Assembly: GCA_002695065.1 (NCBI GenBank)
Contig: NZNW01000012.1
Location: forward strand, 1 to 60,789
Origin: Salinicola sp.
Lineage (GTDB): Bacteria; Pseudomonadota; Gammaproteobacteria; Pseudomonadales; Halomonadaceae
DNA: 60,789 nt
Reading direction: 5' to 3'
Positions 45,901 through 55,359 of this stretch are shown piece by piece. The notes below the pieces were generated by a model. The model saw only the letters and a program-made list of their open reading frames with translations. It was not told the origin of the DNA and made no database searches. Numbering within the stretch: the first letter of the stretch is position 1; every line of letters begins with the position of its first letter. Position numbers and translations under genes: made by a program.

Positions 45901-46061
45901 TCCTTGGTCTAGATGTCATTATGGTGACAGGCTGGTAATCTCTTGTTGAGCGAGCGTTCAATAATCGTCGAGCGTCACGCCGTCGTAACAGGTCTGTCGT
46001 ATAACAACGTTTTCCACGCCTCTTCGTGACGGGTGGATCGACAAACAACAGGAGACCTTCG

Positions 46062-47174
46062 ATGACCCTTTCCCGTCGTCGTTTCTTGCAGGGTGCCGCG
46101 GCTGCCGGCGCCGCCGCTTCGGTGCCGTTCTACATCAATCGTGCCCTGGCCCAGGATCAGGTCCTGCGCATCTACGCCTGGGCCGGCTATTTCACCGATG
46201 AGATGCTGTCGGATTTCACCGCGAAGACCGGTATCAAGGCGACCTTTACGCCCTATGGCACCAACGATGAACTGATGAACTCTCTGCGGGCCACCGACGG
46301 CTCGGGCTTCGACGTCATCATGCCGACCGTGGACCGGGTGCCCGGCTATCTGGACTATCAGTTGATCCAGCCGCTGGATACGTCGCGCATCCACTGGGAT
46401 GGCTGTCTGGATACCGCCATGAAGGGGTCGGAAGTGGGTGGTGTGATCGATGACAAGCGCTACTTCGCCCCCTCCGACTGGGGCACCGAGGCGATCGCCT
46501 ACAACACCCGCTATACCGATATCGACCGCTCGAAGCTCAGCTACGGTGATCTCTGGAATCCCGATATCGGCGAGGGGGTCACGGTCCGTGCGCACTCGGC
46601 GCTGATCGGCATCGGCCTGTGGCTGGAATCCCAGGGCAAGCTGCCGCGACCGTTGCTGGATTCGTTCAAGACCGAAGAGGCGATGCGCGCCAACTTCGAC
46701 GTCATCTTGGCCGAAGCCGTCAAGCACAAGGACATGGTGATCCAGTTCTGGTCCACCGAGAACGAGGCCCAGGGCGCTTTCCGCACCAATGGCGCCCTGA
46801 TTGGCCAGACCTGGGACAGCACCGCGTTTCGACTCCAGAGCGAGGGCGAGCCGATTGCCTACGGAGCGCCCAAGGAAGGGGCGCTAGCCTGGATGGAAGG
46901 TTTCGTCATTCCTCAGAACGCACAGAATGTCGACGCGGTCTACGAACTGATCAACTGGTACTACACCCCGGAAGCGGGGGCGATGTTCGTCAAGTCCACG
47001 GGCTACAACTCGACCGCCGTCGGCGCCGAGGAGCTGCTGCCGGAAGCGACGCGTCAGTTCTTCAAGGAGTCCTACACGCAGCAGGATCTGGACAATCTGT
47101 GGTGGTGGCCGGTGCAGGATCCCTGGTACGTCGCCTTGCGTAACGAGTATCAGGATCGATACCTGTCGGCATGA
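46062..47174 (+). CDS. Polyamine ABC transporter substrate-binding protein, Tat-exported
   Basis: A 370-aa PotD/PotF-type periplasmic binding protein. The N-terminus MTLSRRRFLQGAAAAGAAASVPF has a twin-arginine motif (SRRRFLQ), so export is probably by Tat rather than Sec. The mature part starts near LAQDQVLRIYAWAGYFTDEML, followed by FDVIMPTVDRVPGYLDYQLIQPLD and the family's WNPDIGEGV region. It leads a four-gene operon with the order binding protein, ATPase, permease, permease, as in potFGHI. AGGAGA precedes the ATG. Putrescine or spermidine is the likely, unproven substrate. Confidence 0.9.
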   Translation: MTLSRRRFLQGAAAAGAAASVPFYINRALAQDQVLRIYAWAGYFTDEMLSDFTAKTGIKATFTPYGTNDELMNSLRATDGSGFDVIMPTVDRVPGYLDYQLIQPLDTSRIHWDGCLDTAMKGSEVGGVIDDKRYFAPSDWGTEAIAYNTRYTDIDRSKLSYGDLWNPDIGEGVTVRAHSALIGIGLWLESQGKLPRPLLDSFKTEEAMRANFDVILAEAVKHKDMVIQFWSTENEAQGAFRTNGALIGQTWDSTAFRLQSEGEPIAYGAPKEGALAWMEGFVIPQNAQNVDAVYELINWYYTPEAGAMFVKSTGYNSTAVGAEELLPEATRQFFKESYTQQDLDNLWWWPVQDPWYVALRNEYQDRYLSA

Positions 47175-47195
47175 ACGTCGTTTTTGGCAAGCGAA

Positions 47196-47221
47196 GACCT
47201 CGTGCCAACTGGCACGAGGTC
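47196..47221 (+). other. Intra-operon hairpin after the binding-protein gene
   Basis: A perfect 11-bp stem GACCTCGTGCC and GGCACGAGGTC with an AACT loop, 22 bases after the stop. No T-tract follows. Such hairpins commonly protect the upstream binding-protein mRNA and lower expression of the downstream genes. Confidence 0.7.
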
Positions 47222-47272
47222 CTGCCGGAATTCGACAGCTTCCCGGCTCGGATCCCACGCTAAGAGGACGTC

Positions 47273-48415
47273 ATGGACGGTCGCGTAACCCTGAACCAAG
47301 TCGCGATGCGATTCGGCGATTTTACGGCGATTCAGCCGACCTCCCTGGAGATAGAGTCGGGAGAATTCTTCAGTTTTCTCGGCCCTTCCGGCTGTGGAAA
47401 GACCACGCTTTTGAACATGATCAGCGGGTTCCTCACTCCCAGCGAAGGCTCGGTCGCCATCGGCGGTGTCGACATGACTCGAGTGCCGGTCAATCGCCGG
47501 CCCACCGCGATGATCTTTCAAAATCTGGCGCTTTTTCCGCTGATGAGCGTCTACCGGAACATCGAATTCGGGCTGGAAGTCCGTGGCATCGACCGGAAAC
47601 AGCGCCGGGACAAAGCTGACGAACTGCTGGATCTGGTGGCCCTCTCCGGTAGCGGCGACAAGCCGGTCGCCGAGCTGTCCGGAGGCCAGAAGCAGCGGAT
47701 CGCGATCGCCCGTGCGCTGGCCGTGGAACCCCGCGTCCTGCTGCTGGACGAGCCACTGTCCGCCCTGGATCTCAAGTTGCGCCAGCACATGCGCACCGAG
47801 CTCAAGGCGATTCAGCGCAAGACGGGGATCACCTTCATCTATATCACCCACGACCAGGGCGAGGCATTGACCATGTCCGATCGGGTTGCCGTGATGTGCG
47901 ATGGCCGCATCCAGCAGGTTGCCGATCCGATGACGCTGTATCGCCAGCCCCGGACCGATTTCGTGGCCGGCTTCGTGGGCGAGAACAACCGTTTCCCCGG
48001 GCGTGTCGCGGCCGTGGACGGCGGGATGGTGACGTTGGACGCGGGGCTGCCCGCGCCGTTGCGCGGACACGCCGACGCCGCCTCGCCGCTCGCGCCCGGC
48101 GACGAGGCCACGCTCTATGTGCGGCCGGAACAGTGGCGGGTAGGCAGTGCCGGCGATTCGTCGCTACGGTTCGGGGGCGTGGTTCAGGCCGAGCACTTCG
48201 AAGGCGCATGGCTGACGCTCGAGATCGCGCTGGACCAGGGCGGGACGGTGCGGGCGCACGTGCCGCAGGCGCTGGAGAGTGCCGGCATCGAGTCCCAGTT
48301 GGCGGTCGGCAGTCCCTGTCGGCTGGACTACTCGCCGCGTGGGGCGCTGGTCCTGCCGGGCGTCGAGCGGGGACGAGCTAACGAGGAGAGCGTCGATGTG
48401 GCGGCAACTGCGTAA
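47273..48415 (+). CDS. Polyamine ABC transporter ATP-binding protein
   Basis: A 380-aa ABC ATPase with Walker A GPSGCGKTT (about residues 38-46), Q-loop IFQNLALFPLM, signature LSGGQKQRIAIARAL, Walker B VLLLDEPLSALD and the switch histidine in YITHDQGEAL. The C-terminal third (about 285-370) is a TOBE-type domain, as in PotA/PotG. It is cotranscribed with the flanking genes and overlaps the first permease start by 20 bases. Confidence 0.93.
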   Translation: MDGRVTLNQVAMRFGDFTAIQPTSLEIESGEFFSFLGPSGCGKTTLLNMISGFLTPSEGSVAIGGVDMTRVPVNRRPTAMIFQNLALFPLMSVYRNIEFGLEVRGIDRKQRRDKADELLDLVALSGSGDKPVAELSGGQKQRIAIARALAVEPRVLLLDEPLSALDLKLRQHMRTELKAIQRKTGITFIYITHDQGEALTMSDRVAVMCDGRIQQVADPMTLYRQPRTDFVAGFVGENNRFPGRVAAVDGGMVTLDAGLPAPLRGHADAASPLAPGDEATLYVRPEQWRVGSAGDSSLRFGGVVQAEHFEGAWLTLEIALDQGGTVRAHVPQALESAGIESQLAVGSPCRLDYSPRGALVLPGVERGRANEESVDVAATA

Positions 48416-49283
48416 CCGCTTCGGACTGCCGCTGACCATGGCGATCGTCTCGCTGATGGGGATCTGGTTGATCGTGATGGTGCTGCTGCCGCAGTGGCAG
48501 ATGATCGATTACTCGTTTCACCCGTCGCTGCTGCCGGCCGAACGTGGCGGGGCGAAGGACGTCTGGTCGCTGACCAACTACGCCACCTTCTTCCACAACG
48601 AGATTCATCTCGCGATCTTCTTCAAGACGATATGGTCCAGCGTCCTGGTGACGGCACTGACCCTGATCGTCAGCTATCCGCTGGCCTACTATCTGGCCAA
48701 GGTGGCGACACCGGGCCAGGCAGCCCTCTGCCTGCTGCTGTTGATCGTTCCGTTCTGGATCAACGAGATTCTCCGCACCTTTGCCTGGTACATCATCTTC
48801 GCGTTTCGGGGGCCGCTCAACGAGCTGCTGTTCGCGCTGGGTCTGATCGATCGGCCGATCCGCTTTCTCAACGGCGACACCGGCGTGTTGGTGGGGATGG
48901 TCTATGCCTACATTCTTTTCATGGTCTTCCCGCTCTATAACGCCATCGAGAGCCTCGATACCAACCAGATTCGAGCCGCGCGGGATCTTGGCGCCGGCTG
49001 GGGGCGAACCCACCGGCGTATCGTGATTCCGCACGCCAAGCCCGGCATCGCCACCGGATGCATCATGACGTTCATGCTGGCCGCGGGCAGTTACGCGGTG
49101 CCGGCGCTGCTGGGTTCGCCGGGAAGCCGCTGGTTCACGCAGATCATCTACAACTGGTTCTTCGAGGGCGGCGACTGGAATCAGGGGGCGGCCTATGCGT
49201 TCCTGCTGCTGGTGCTGTGTATCGTCTTCGTCACCGCCATCATGCGGATCTTCAAGGTCGGTCTCGGCGATATCGCCAAATAG
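48396..49283 (+). CDS. Polyamine ABC transporter permease (PotB/PotH type)
   Basis: A 295-aa inner-membrane permease with six helices and the EAA-like cytoplasmic loop (AARDLGAGWGRTHRRIVIPHAKPGIATG). WINEILRTFAWYIIF resembles PotB/PotH. ATG at 48396 is preceded by ACGAGGAGAG within the end of the ATPase gene, so translation is likely coupled. Confidence 0.92.
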   Translation: MWRQLRNRFGLPLTMAIVSLMGIWLIVMVLLPQWQMIDYSFHPSLLPAERGGAKDVWSLTNYATFFHNEIHLAIFFKTIWSSVLVTALTLIVSYPLAYYLAKVATPGQAALCLLLLIVPFWINEILRTFAWYIIFAFRGPLNELLFALGLIDRPIRFLNGDTGVLVGMVYAYILFMVFPLYNAIESLDTNQIRAARDLGAGWGRTHRRIVIPHAKPGIATGCIMTFMLAAGSYAVPALLGSPGSRWFTQIIYNWFFEGGDWNQGAAYAFLLLVLCIVFVTAIMRIFKVGLGDIAK

Positions 49284-49295
49284 GAACGGTGCTGA

Positions 49296-50096
49296 ATGAG
49301 TTCTTCGCGATTCTTCTCCTGGGCGCTCAAGGCCTATCTGGCGGTTTTCTTCGCCTATCTTTTCCTGCCGTTGCTGATCATGGCGGCAGCGACGTTCAAC
49401 GAGAGCCGTTTTCCCACCGTCACGCCCTGGACCGGAACGACCCTGCGCTGGTTCTCGGCGCTGTGGGCCGACGGGGGGATGTGGGACGCCTTGACCAACA
49501 GCTTGCTGGTCGCCGTGGGGGTGCTCTGTCTGGCACTGCCCATTGGCGTGGCCAGCGCGCTTTTCCTGACCACGGTCGATGGGCGTGGCAAGTCCTTCAT
49601 CTATGCGCTGATCCTGTCGCCACTGCTGACGCCGGGTGTGATCATCGGCATCTCGACGCTGATCTTCTGGCGCGACTGGGGGGTGAACGGTGGCATCGCG
49701 TTGACCGTCATTGCCCAGAGCGCGTTCATCGCGGCCTACGTCATGTTGATGGTGGCGGCCAGGCTGCAGCGCTTCGACCGCACCCTGGAGCGCGCGGCGC
49801 TGGATCTCGGCGCCAGTCAGTGGCAGGTGTTCCGGCGAATACTGCTGCCCTATCTCAGGCCGGCCATCCTGTCGGCGGCGGTCCTGGCATTCCTCCAGTC
49901 GCTGGAGAACTACAACACCACGCTCTTCGTTGCCGGCTACGACACCACGCTGACCGTCTATATCGCTTCCAAGGTCCGTACCGGCCTGACCCCGGCGGTC
50001 AACGCGCTGGCGCTGGTGATGATCCTGTTCACGGTGGGGCTGGCGGTGATCTACGAGCTCAAGCGCCGTCGCGAGGCCGCCAGGCGAATCGCCTGA
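49296..50096 (+). CDS. Polyamine ABC transporter permease (PotC/PotI type)
   Basis: A 266-aa inner-membrane permease, the partner of the preceding one. Six helices; the start region PLLIMAAATFNESRFPTVTPWTGTTLRWFSALWAD is typical of PotC/PotI. The coupling loop is RAALDLGASQWQVFRRILLPYLRPAIL. It starts 12 bases after the first permease and ends the operon, converging on plsB with 24 bases between. Confidence 0.92.
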   Translation: MSSSRFFSWALKAYLAVFFAYLFLPLLIMAAATFNESRFPTVTPWTGTTLRWFSALWADGGMWDALTNSLLVAVGVLCLALPIGVASALFLTTVDGRGKSFIYALILSPLLTPGVIIGISTLIFWRDWGVNGGIALTVIAQSAFIAAYVMLMVAARLQRFDRTLERAALDLGASQWQVFRRILLPYLRPAILSAAVLAFLQSLENYNTTLFVAGYDTTLTVYIASKVRTGLTPAVNALALVMILFTVGLAVIYELKRRREAARRIA

Positions 50097-50120
50097 GACG
50101 GCTCGCGCGGCGCAAGCCGT

Positions 50121-52559
50121 TCACTGACGCGTCAGTCTGACCAGTCGATGGCGCAGTTCCGGGTCGAAAAGTGCCCGACTGCGCATCTGCGTTTGCCGCA
50201 ACGAATCGTCGTAGAACAGTCTTTCGTTCTCGACGCGCAACCAGCCCTGCTGCTCGAGCGTCTCCAGCATGCCGCTGAAAAGTCGTTTGTCGAAGAACTC
50301 CGGTGCGTTGAGACCCGACAGCAGTGTCAGGCGTTCGGCCAGCTGGCGGCTGTGCTCCTCGAGCGCCTGCTGGGTCAACTCGCCGCTGGGGTAGCGCAGT
50401 AGCGAGGCCAGCAACAGGTAGGCGCGTTCCAGGGTTGGCTGTACCGGCTGCCCCAGCAGTCTCAGGTGCTCGCTGGATTCCAGGTGTCCCGGCTGACGAC
50501 GCCAGCCGTTGTCGGTCACCTGCAGCAGGCCTTCCTCGGTCAGCACGGAGAGCGTGGCGCTAAGGCGCTCGCGCGGATCGGCGGGGGGCGCGAAATAGAG
50601 CTCGTTGGCCAGCAGCGGCCAGGCCGGCGACAGCAGCGCATCGAGATCGTCCAGCGTGAATGCCGCGTTATTGCGAAAGGCGAACGCCACCAGGCCCAGG
50701 TGCATGAACAGGTGCAAGACGTTGTTGCGATACCAGGTCAGCAGCGTCGCCTGTTCCGGGCGTGCGGTGACCAGTTCGCCAAGGGCCTGCGACTGCCGTG
50801 TCACGAAGCCGAGGCTGGCCACGTGCTCGATCCAGTCGGCTGGTTCGCCCGCCGGCAGTTGGCAATGCCGGCTCCCGGGCAGGTTGCGCTGCAGCCTGAC
50901 CAGAAGGCCGATGTGATGGGCCAGGAGGTCGGACTCGATGGTGTGATGGGGCGTCGCCAGCAAGGTCATGGCGACCAGCGAAACGGCATTCAGGCTGGCG
51001 GCGTCGTTGATCCGCCGCGCCAGCGTCTTCCCCAGCAGCGGCACGGCGCGATGCAACCACTCCGGACGCGCCGAGACGGGGTCGTCCTGCCAGCCCGGCA
51101 CGGTCTCGTTCAGGAAGTCCGCCAGCGACAGCGGCTCGCCAACGCTGACGGTGACCCGGCCGTGGGGCTCGCGCAGATGCTTCAGCACGCGGAGCAGGTC
51201 GAGGGGCGACTCCTTCTTCTTCTGGCCGCCACGCAGCTCGCGCAGATAGCTGTTGCTCTCCAGCACGCGCTCGTAACCCACGTGAACCGGCACGAAGGCG
51301 ACGTCCCGAATGGCGTCGCGGGCGAACGAGCGCAGCGTCATGGCCAGCATGCCGGGGCGGGGTGAGAGCATTCGTCCGGTTCGCGAGCGGCCGCCTTCGA
51401 TGAAGTACTCCACCGGGTGACCGCGTGCAATCAGGCGGTGCAGGTATTCGTTGAAGACCGCGGCGTAGAGCCGGTTGTCCTTGAAGCTACGGCGTAGAAA
51501 GAAGGCGCCGCCCCGGCGCAGCAGGGCGCCGATCACCGGCATGTCCAGATTGCGACCGGCGGCGATGTGTGGCGGCATCAGCCCCTCCCGGTAGAGCACG
51601 TAGGAGAGCAGCAGATAATCGATATGACTGCGGTGGCAGGGGACGTAGATCAGCGTCCGCTCGCCGGCTATCGCCTTGACCGCGTCCAGCCCGTGCACGT
51701 CGACGCCCTCGTAGAGGCGGTTCCACAGCCGCTTGAGCAACTCGTAGAGGAAGCGCATGACCGGGTAGGACATGTTGGAGGCGATCTCGCGTGCGTAGCG
51801 TTCGGCCCGGCGCCGCTCCCGGGCCGGGGTGCTGCGGTCGGCCTCGACGGCTTCCTGGATGGCCTCCCGCACCGGACGACTGTCGACCACGCCGCGCATC
51901 AGCGTCCGGTGATGGGAGATATCCGGCCCCAGCACGCGTGCGCGAATGCGCCTGAAGTGGACCCGCAGCACGCGGGCCACCTTGCGTTGGGTCAAGGTGA
52001 CTTCGGGGTCGTCGATCAGCGGTCTCAGCCGGATCGGCTCGCCGAAGTGCGCTTCCAGGTGGCGGCCGTTGACGATCACCGACAGCAGTCGGCGCAACCG
52101 CCCGCTCCAGGCCCAGTCGTCGGCGGCCAGCATCTTCCAGAAGCCGAAATCCTTGCCCGGCGCCCGGCTCCAGAAAACGCTCACCGGGACCAGTTGCGCG
52201 TCCAGAGTGGCGTCGGCCTCGAGGGCATCCAGCAGATGCTGCAGGTGAGCCGAGTGCTGGCCCTGGATCGCGCCACGGCTGCCTCGCAGGCGTGGTAGCG
52301 CAAAGCAGCCGGGAAGCGAGGCGTGACCGAGCTGATGCCACTGGCCGGCATCGGGGAGGTCGAGATCGCGGCTCAACCGGTCGATGGCGATTTCATCGGT
52401 CAGGGCGGGGCGGGCAATGACATAGAGCGTGGGGAGCGTGGCGTCGAGCTGGAATGGCTCCGGTTCGACCAGGCGGAAGGCGAGCCAGCGATCGAGCAGA
52501 CGACTGGCCAGACGATGCCACAGCCGTTGAAGTCCCATGGATGCCTGCATCGACGCCAT
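50121..52559 (-). CDS. plsB: Glycerol-3-phosphate 1-O-acyltransferase
   Basis: PlsB makes lysophosphatidic acid, the first step of phospholipid synthesis, at the inner membrane. The ~812-aa protein has the acyltransferase block I His309-x4-Asp314 (CHRSHIDYLLLSYVLYREGL), then AAGRNLDMPVIGALLRRGGAFFLRR, EYFIEGGRSRTG and FVPVHVGYERV. Length is close to the 807 aa of E. coli. Start at 52559 (MASMQASMGLQRLWHR) is tentative; Met at 52550 has better spacing from GGGGGA. It is divergent from a cardiolipin synthase gene. Confidence 0.94.
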   Translation of the reverse strand: MASMQASMGLQRLWHRLASRLLDRWLAFRLVEPEPFQLDATLPTLYVIARPALTDEIAIDRLSRDLDLPDAGQWHQLGHASLPGCFALPRLRGSRGAIQGQHSAHLQHLLDALEADATLDAQLVPVSVFWSRAPGKDFGFWKMLAADDWAWSGRLRRLLSVIVNGRHLEAHFGEPIRLRPLIDDPEVTLTQRKVARVLRVHFRRIRARVLGPDISHHRTLMRGVVDSRPVREAIQEAVEADRSTPARERRRAERYAREIASNMSYPVMRFLYELLKRLWNRLYEGVDVHGLDAVKAIAGERTLIYVPCHRSHIDYLLLSYVLYREGLMPPHIAAGRNLDMPVIGALLRRGGAFFLRRSFKDNRLYAAVFNEYLHRLIARGHPVEYFIEGGRSRTGRMLSPRPGMLAMTLRSFARDAIRDVAFVPVHVGYERVLESNSYLRELRGGQKKKESPLDLLRVLKHLREPHGRVTVSVGEPLSLADFLNETVPGWQDDPVSARPEWLHRAVPLLGKTLARRINDAASLNAVSLVAMTLLATPHHTIESDLLAHHIGLLVRLQRNLPGSRHCQLPAGEPADWIEHVASLGFVTRQSQALGELVTARPEQATLLTWYRNNVLHLFMHLGLVAFAFRNNAAFTLDDLDALLSPAWPLLANELYFAPPADPRERLSATLSVLTEEGLLQVTDNGWRRQPGHLESSEHLRLLGQPVQPTLERAYLLLASLLRYPSGELTQQALEEHSRQLAERLTLLSGLNAPEFFDKRLFSGMLETLEQQGWLRVENERLFYDDSLRQTQMRSRALFDPELRHRLVRLTRQ

Positions 52560-52678
52560 TTCCCCCGCAAATCCATGAGTATAGCGGTATCGTCGCGGCG
52601 CAGCGACGACAGGATCGGCAGGCTTTCCCTGAAACGCCAAACGTGCGTCAATCGGCAGCGACCAGGGAGGCGCGGTTC

Positions 52679-53803
52679 ATGCAAGCGACATGGAAGGATG
52701 GCAATCGATTCGAACTGTTGCCGGAGGGCAAGCGCTTCTGGCCGGCCATGCGGGAAGCCATCGAGGGCGCCCGGCATCGCTTGTGGGTCGAGCTCTACTT
52801 GATGGAGTCGGGGACGCTGGCCGACCGCTTCATCGAGCTGCTGGTCGCGGCGGCGTCCCGCGGCGTCGAGGTCAAGCTGATGCTCGACGGCGTGGGGAGC
52901 ATGGGACTCTCGCGCAGCGACCGGCAGCGGTTGCGGGAAGGCGGCGTCGAGCTGAGGTTCTTCAACCCGCTGTCGGTGACGCGGTTGGGCGGCAACCTGA
53001 TGCGCGATCATCGCAAGCTCGTGATCGTCGACGGCAGCACCGCCTTCACCGGAGGGTTCGGGATCGTCGACGAGTTCATCGACGCCTGGTACGAGGTCGC
53101 GGTGCACATCCAGGGGCCGGTCGTGGAGGACTGGATGCGGCTGTTCGTCCACGTCTGGGACTCGCCGTTGACCCGGGGGGAGGGGGCCAGAACGCGCCTG
53201 GCATCGTCTCTGCAGGCCCTGCCGCCACCCGAGCCGTCGGCCGCAGGCGTGCGCGGCAGGGCGATCTGGGGGCGAGGGCACCGCTATCAGGCCATTCGTA
53301 TCTCGCTGCAGAGCCGCATCGGTACCTCCCGCCGCCGGCTGTGGCTGTGCACGCCCTATTTCGTGCCGACACTCAGTCTCCGCCGCGCGCTGGCCGGCGC
53401 GGCGCGGCGCGGCATCGATGTGCGCCTGCTGCTGGCCGGCGGCCATCACGACCACCCTGGCGTTCGCTACGCCGGGCAGCGATTCTATGGCCGGCTGCTC
53501 AAGGCGGGGGTCAAGATCTACGAGTTTCAGCCCAACTTCATTCATGCCAAGTTCAGCGTGATCGACGACTGGGTCTCACTGGGGTCGTGCAATTTCGATC
53601 ACTGGAGCCTTCAGTGGAATCTAGAGGCCAATCAAGAGATCGACAACGCGGCGTTCGCCACCGAGGTGTCGCGGCTTTTCGAGCGCAATTTCGCTACCAG
53701 CCGGCGTATCGATGCCGCCAGTTGGGCGCAGCGTCCATGGTGGCAGCGCGTGAGGGAGTGGCTGTTCGGGACGCTCAACGCCTGGGCGACGCGTCTCAAG
53801 TAG
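52679..53803 (+). CDS. Cardiolipin synthase (ClsB-like, PLD family)
   Basis: A 374-aa phospholipase-D-superfamily protein with two HKD motifs: His111 in HRKLVIVD and His289 in HAKFSVIDD. There is no N-terminal membrane domain, as in ClsB (YbhO), which makes cardiolipin or phosphatidylglycerol from phospholipids. The ATG at 52679 has GGGAGG eight bases upstream; the frame is open for 75 more codons. Its divergent pairing with plsB and the presence of pgpA in this window fit phospholipid metabolism. Confidence 0.9.
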   Translation: MQATWKDGNRFELLPEGKRFWPAMREAIEGARHRLWVELYLMESGTLADRFIELLVAAASRGVEVKLMLDGVGSMGLSRSDRQRLREGGVELRFFNPLSVTRLGGNLMRDHRKLVIVDGSTAFTGGFGIVDEFIDAWYEVAVHIQGPVVEDWMRLFVHVWDSPLTRGEGARTRLASSLQALPPPEPSAAGVRGRAIWGRGHRYQAIRISLQSRIGTSRRRLWLCTPYFVPTLSLRRALAGAARRGIDVRLLLAGGHHDHPGVRYAGQRFYGRLLKAGVKIYEFQPNFIHAKFSVIDDWVSLGSCNFDHWSLQWNLEANQEIDNAAFATEVSRLFERNFATSRRIDAASWAQRPWWQRVREWLFGTLNAWATRLK

Positions 53804-53815
53804 CCTCCGGCCCGC

Positions 53816-54481
53816 TCAGCGCTTGCCGCCGCGCTTCCGGCTTGCGGCGGTCTTCGTCCCGACGGCACCCTTGCCTTTGGGCGGTTCGGGCGGGACCCGG
53901 AAATGGAGGTAGAGATCCAGCGTCAGTTCGGCCAGTTGATCCGCCAGGGCGGAAAACTGCGAGTCGTCGGCCACCATTTCCGCCATTTCGGGTTCGTCTT
54001 CGAACAGTCCCGACAGCGCCATGAACGGCAGCAGCAGGGCCGCCACATGGGCCTCATCCTGGGAGAACCAGGCGGCCTCGTCCACGAAGACGCCTTGCAT
54101 GAAACCCGCGCACCAATCCTCGATGGCCGCGACCATCTCGCCGTCCGCATCCAGTTCGGTATCGAAAGGCAGTTCGATCCGGTGGCCGCGTTCCATGATG
54201 CTGCCGGCGTTGGTCTTGAGCGCCTCGAGCAGGCCCAGAATCTCGTCGCGCTCGGCGGCATGCTCGAACGGCGGCTCGCCTTCGAACAGCTCGGCAAGCC
54301 AGAGGTCCGGCGGGACCTCGCCGGGAGATACCGCCAGCGCGACCAGATAGCCGTGTGCGCCGATCAGGTCGGGCGCTTCCTCGCCGAGGCGCTCGGAGGC
54401 CAGGTAATCGTCGAGCCTGGCAAGTGCGTCATCGTCCAATGGCGGCTGGCTGTCGATGGCGTCATCCTGGGCTTCAGGCAT
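53816..54481 (-). CDS. YecA/YgfB (UPF0149) family protein
   Basis: A 221-aa acidic protein matching the UPF0149 family: LARLDDYLASERL, HGYLVALAVSPGEVPPDLWLAELF, and the aromatic DWCAGFMQGV motif near residues 120-135. The function of the family is uncertain. The basic C-terminal tail (KTAASRKRGGKR) follows the acidic domain and may bind nucleic acid. It is divergent from sprT with 70 bases between starts. Confidence 0.87.
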   Translation of the reverse strand: MPEAQDDAIDSQPPLDDDALARLDDYLASERLGEEAPDLIGAHGYLVALAVSPGEVPPDLWLAELFEGEPPFEHAAERDEILGLLEALKTNAGSIMERGHRIELPFDTELDADGEMVAAIEDWCAGFMQGVFVDEAAWFSQDEAHVAALLLPFMALSGLFEDEPEMAEMVADDSQFSALADQLAELTLDLYLHFRVPPEPPKGKGAVGTKTAASRKRGGKR

Positions 54482-54551
54482 GCAACTCTCCGTGGCGTGA
54501 TGGGGATGGCGGGCTGGACGCCCATGGCTGTCGTCGGCATTCTATCACCCC

Positions 54552-55127
54552 ATGACGAATCTGCGTTCCTCCTCTCCCGCCCCCGCGCTCGGGGAAAGCG
54601 ATGCCCAGGCGCTGGATGCGCTCGATCCCGCCGCGCTCGAAAGACGGCTCTTGCATCAGGCGGAGGCGGCCTGGCAGCTGGCACGGGAGGTGCACCCCGC
54701 GCTGCCCCGGCCGCGGATCTGGTTCGATCTGCGTGGACGAAGCGCAGGGCAGGCCCACTACCAGCGTGGCGGGCTACGCTTCAATCGCACGCTGCTGCAG
54801 GAAAATCGGCAGGCCTTCATCGATGAGATCGTGCCTCACGAGATGGCGCACTGGCTGGTCTTTCATCTCGAAGAGGGCATGCGGGCGCGCCCCCACGGAC
54901 GCGAGTGGAAGACGGTGATGCGGAATCTCTACGGCCTGGCGCCAGTCGTCACGCACCGCTTCGACGTGGCGCGCGCCAGTCCCGCGCCCTATCTCTACCG
55001 CTGCTGTTGCGAGACACTGCATCGCTTTACCGGTCGGCGTCATTCTCAGGCACTGAAGGGCACCCGTTACCGGTGCCGTCACTGCCGAGCACCACTGAGC
55101 TTCGCTCACCGGGAAACGCCCCAATAG
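54552..55127 (+). CDS. sprT: SprT family zinc metalloprotease
   Basis: A 191-aa protein with the zinc-protease motif HEMAHW at His96-Glu97-x2-His100 and a C-terminal SprT zinc ribbon (RCCCETLHRFTGRRHSQ...YRCRHCRAPL). E. coli SprT belongs to the same domain family as eukaryotic SPRTN/Spartan, which repairs DNA-protein crosslinks; the bacterial role is not settled. Length and both motifs match SprT. Confidence 0.9.
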   Translation: MTNLRSSSPAPALGESDAQALDALDPAALERRLLHQAEAAWQLAREVHPALPRPRIWFDLRGRSAGQAHYQRGGLRFNRTLLQENRQAFIDEIVPHEMAHWLVFHLEEGMRARPHGREWKTVMRNLYGLAPVVTHRFDVARASPAPYLYRCCCETLHRFTGRRHSQALKGTRYRCRHCRAPLSFAHRETPQ

Positions 55128-55359
55128 CATGAGTGTCGCGCCGGGCCGTCGCTCACCGGTTTCGTCAATTGCCGCCATCGCCTCGTTCACGGAATTGGCG
55201 CAACGGCGCAGGTTGACCGAAACTCGATGAGACGAAGGTCTAATAGGGGGTGGCCGGTGCCGCCGTTATATGCTGACGGACCGCGCAGGCGTGGGTCTAT
55301 CACATTGAGTCGACTAGGCTTTCATCGTCGAATGGGTCCGAATGAAGGGGGATTGGAGC

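Larger units (their letters stand above)
45729..46061. other. 333-bp intergenic region between porin and polyamine transporter
   Basis: After the porin terminator the region contains two heptamer arrays (45811 and 45881) and then an AT-richer stretch upstream of the transporter operon. The start of the binding-protein gene has AGGAGA upstream. I see no gene and no promoter good enough to name. Confidence 0.6.

Noticed and set aside
55128-55359. Sigma-54 promoter upstream of acs
   Set aside because: GG and GC pairs occur, but none has the required spacing and flanking bases of a -24/-12 element.
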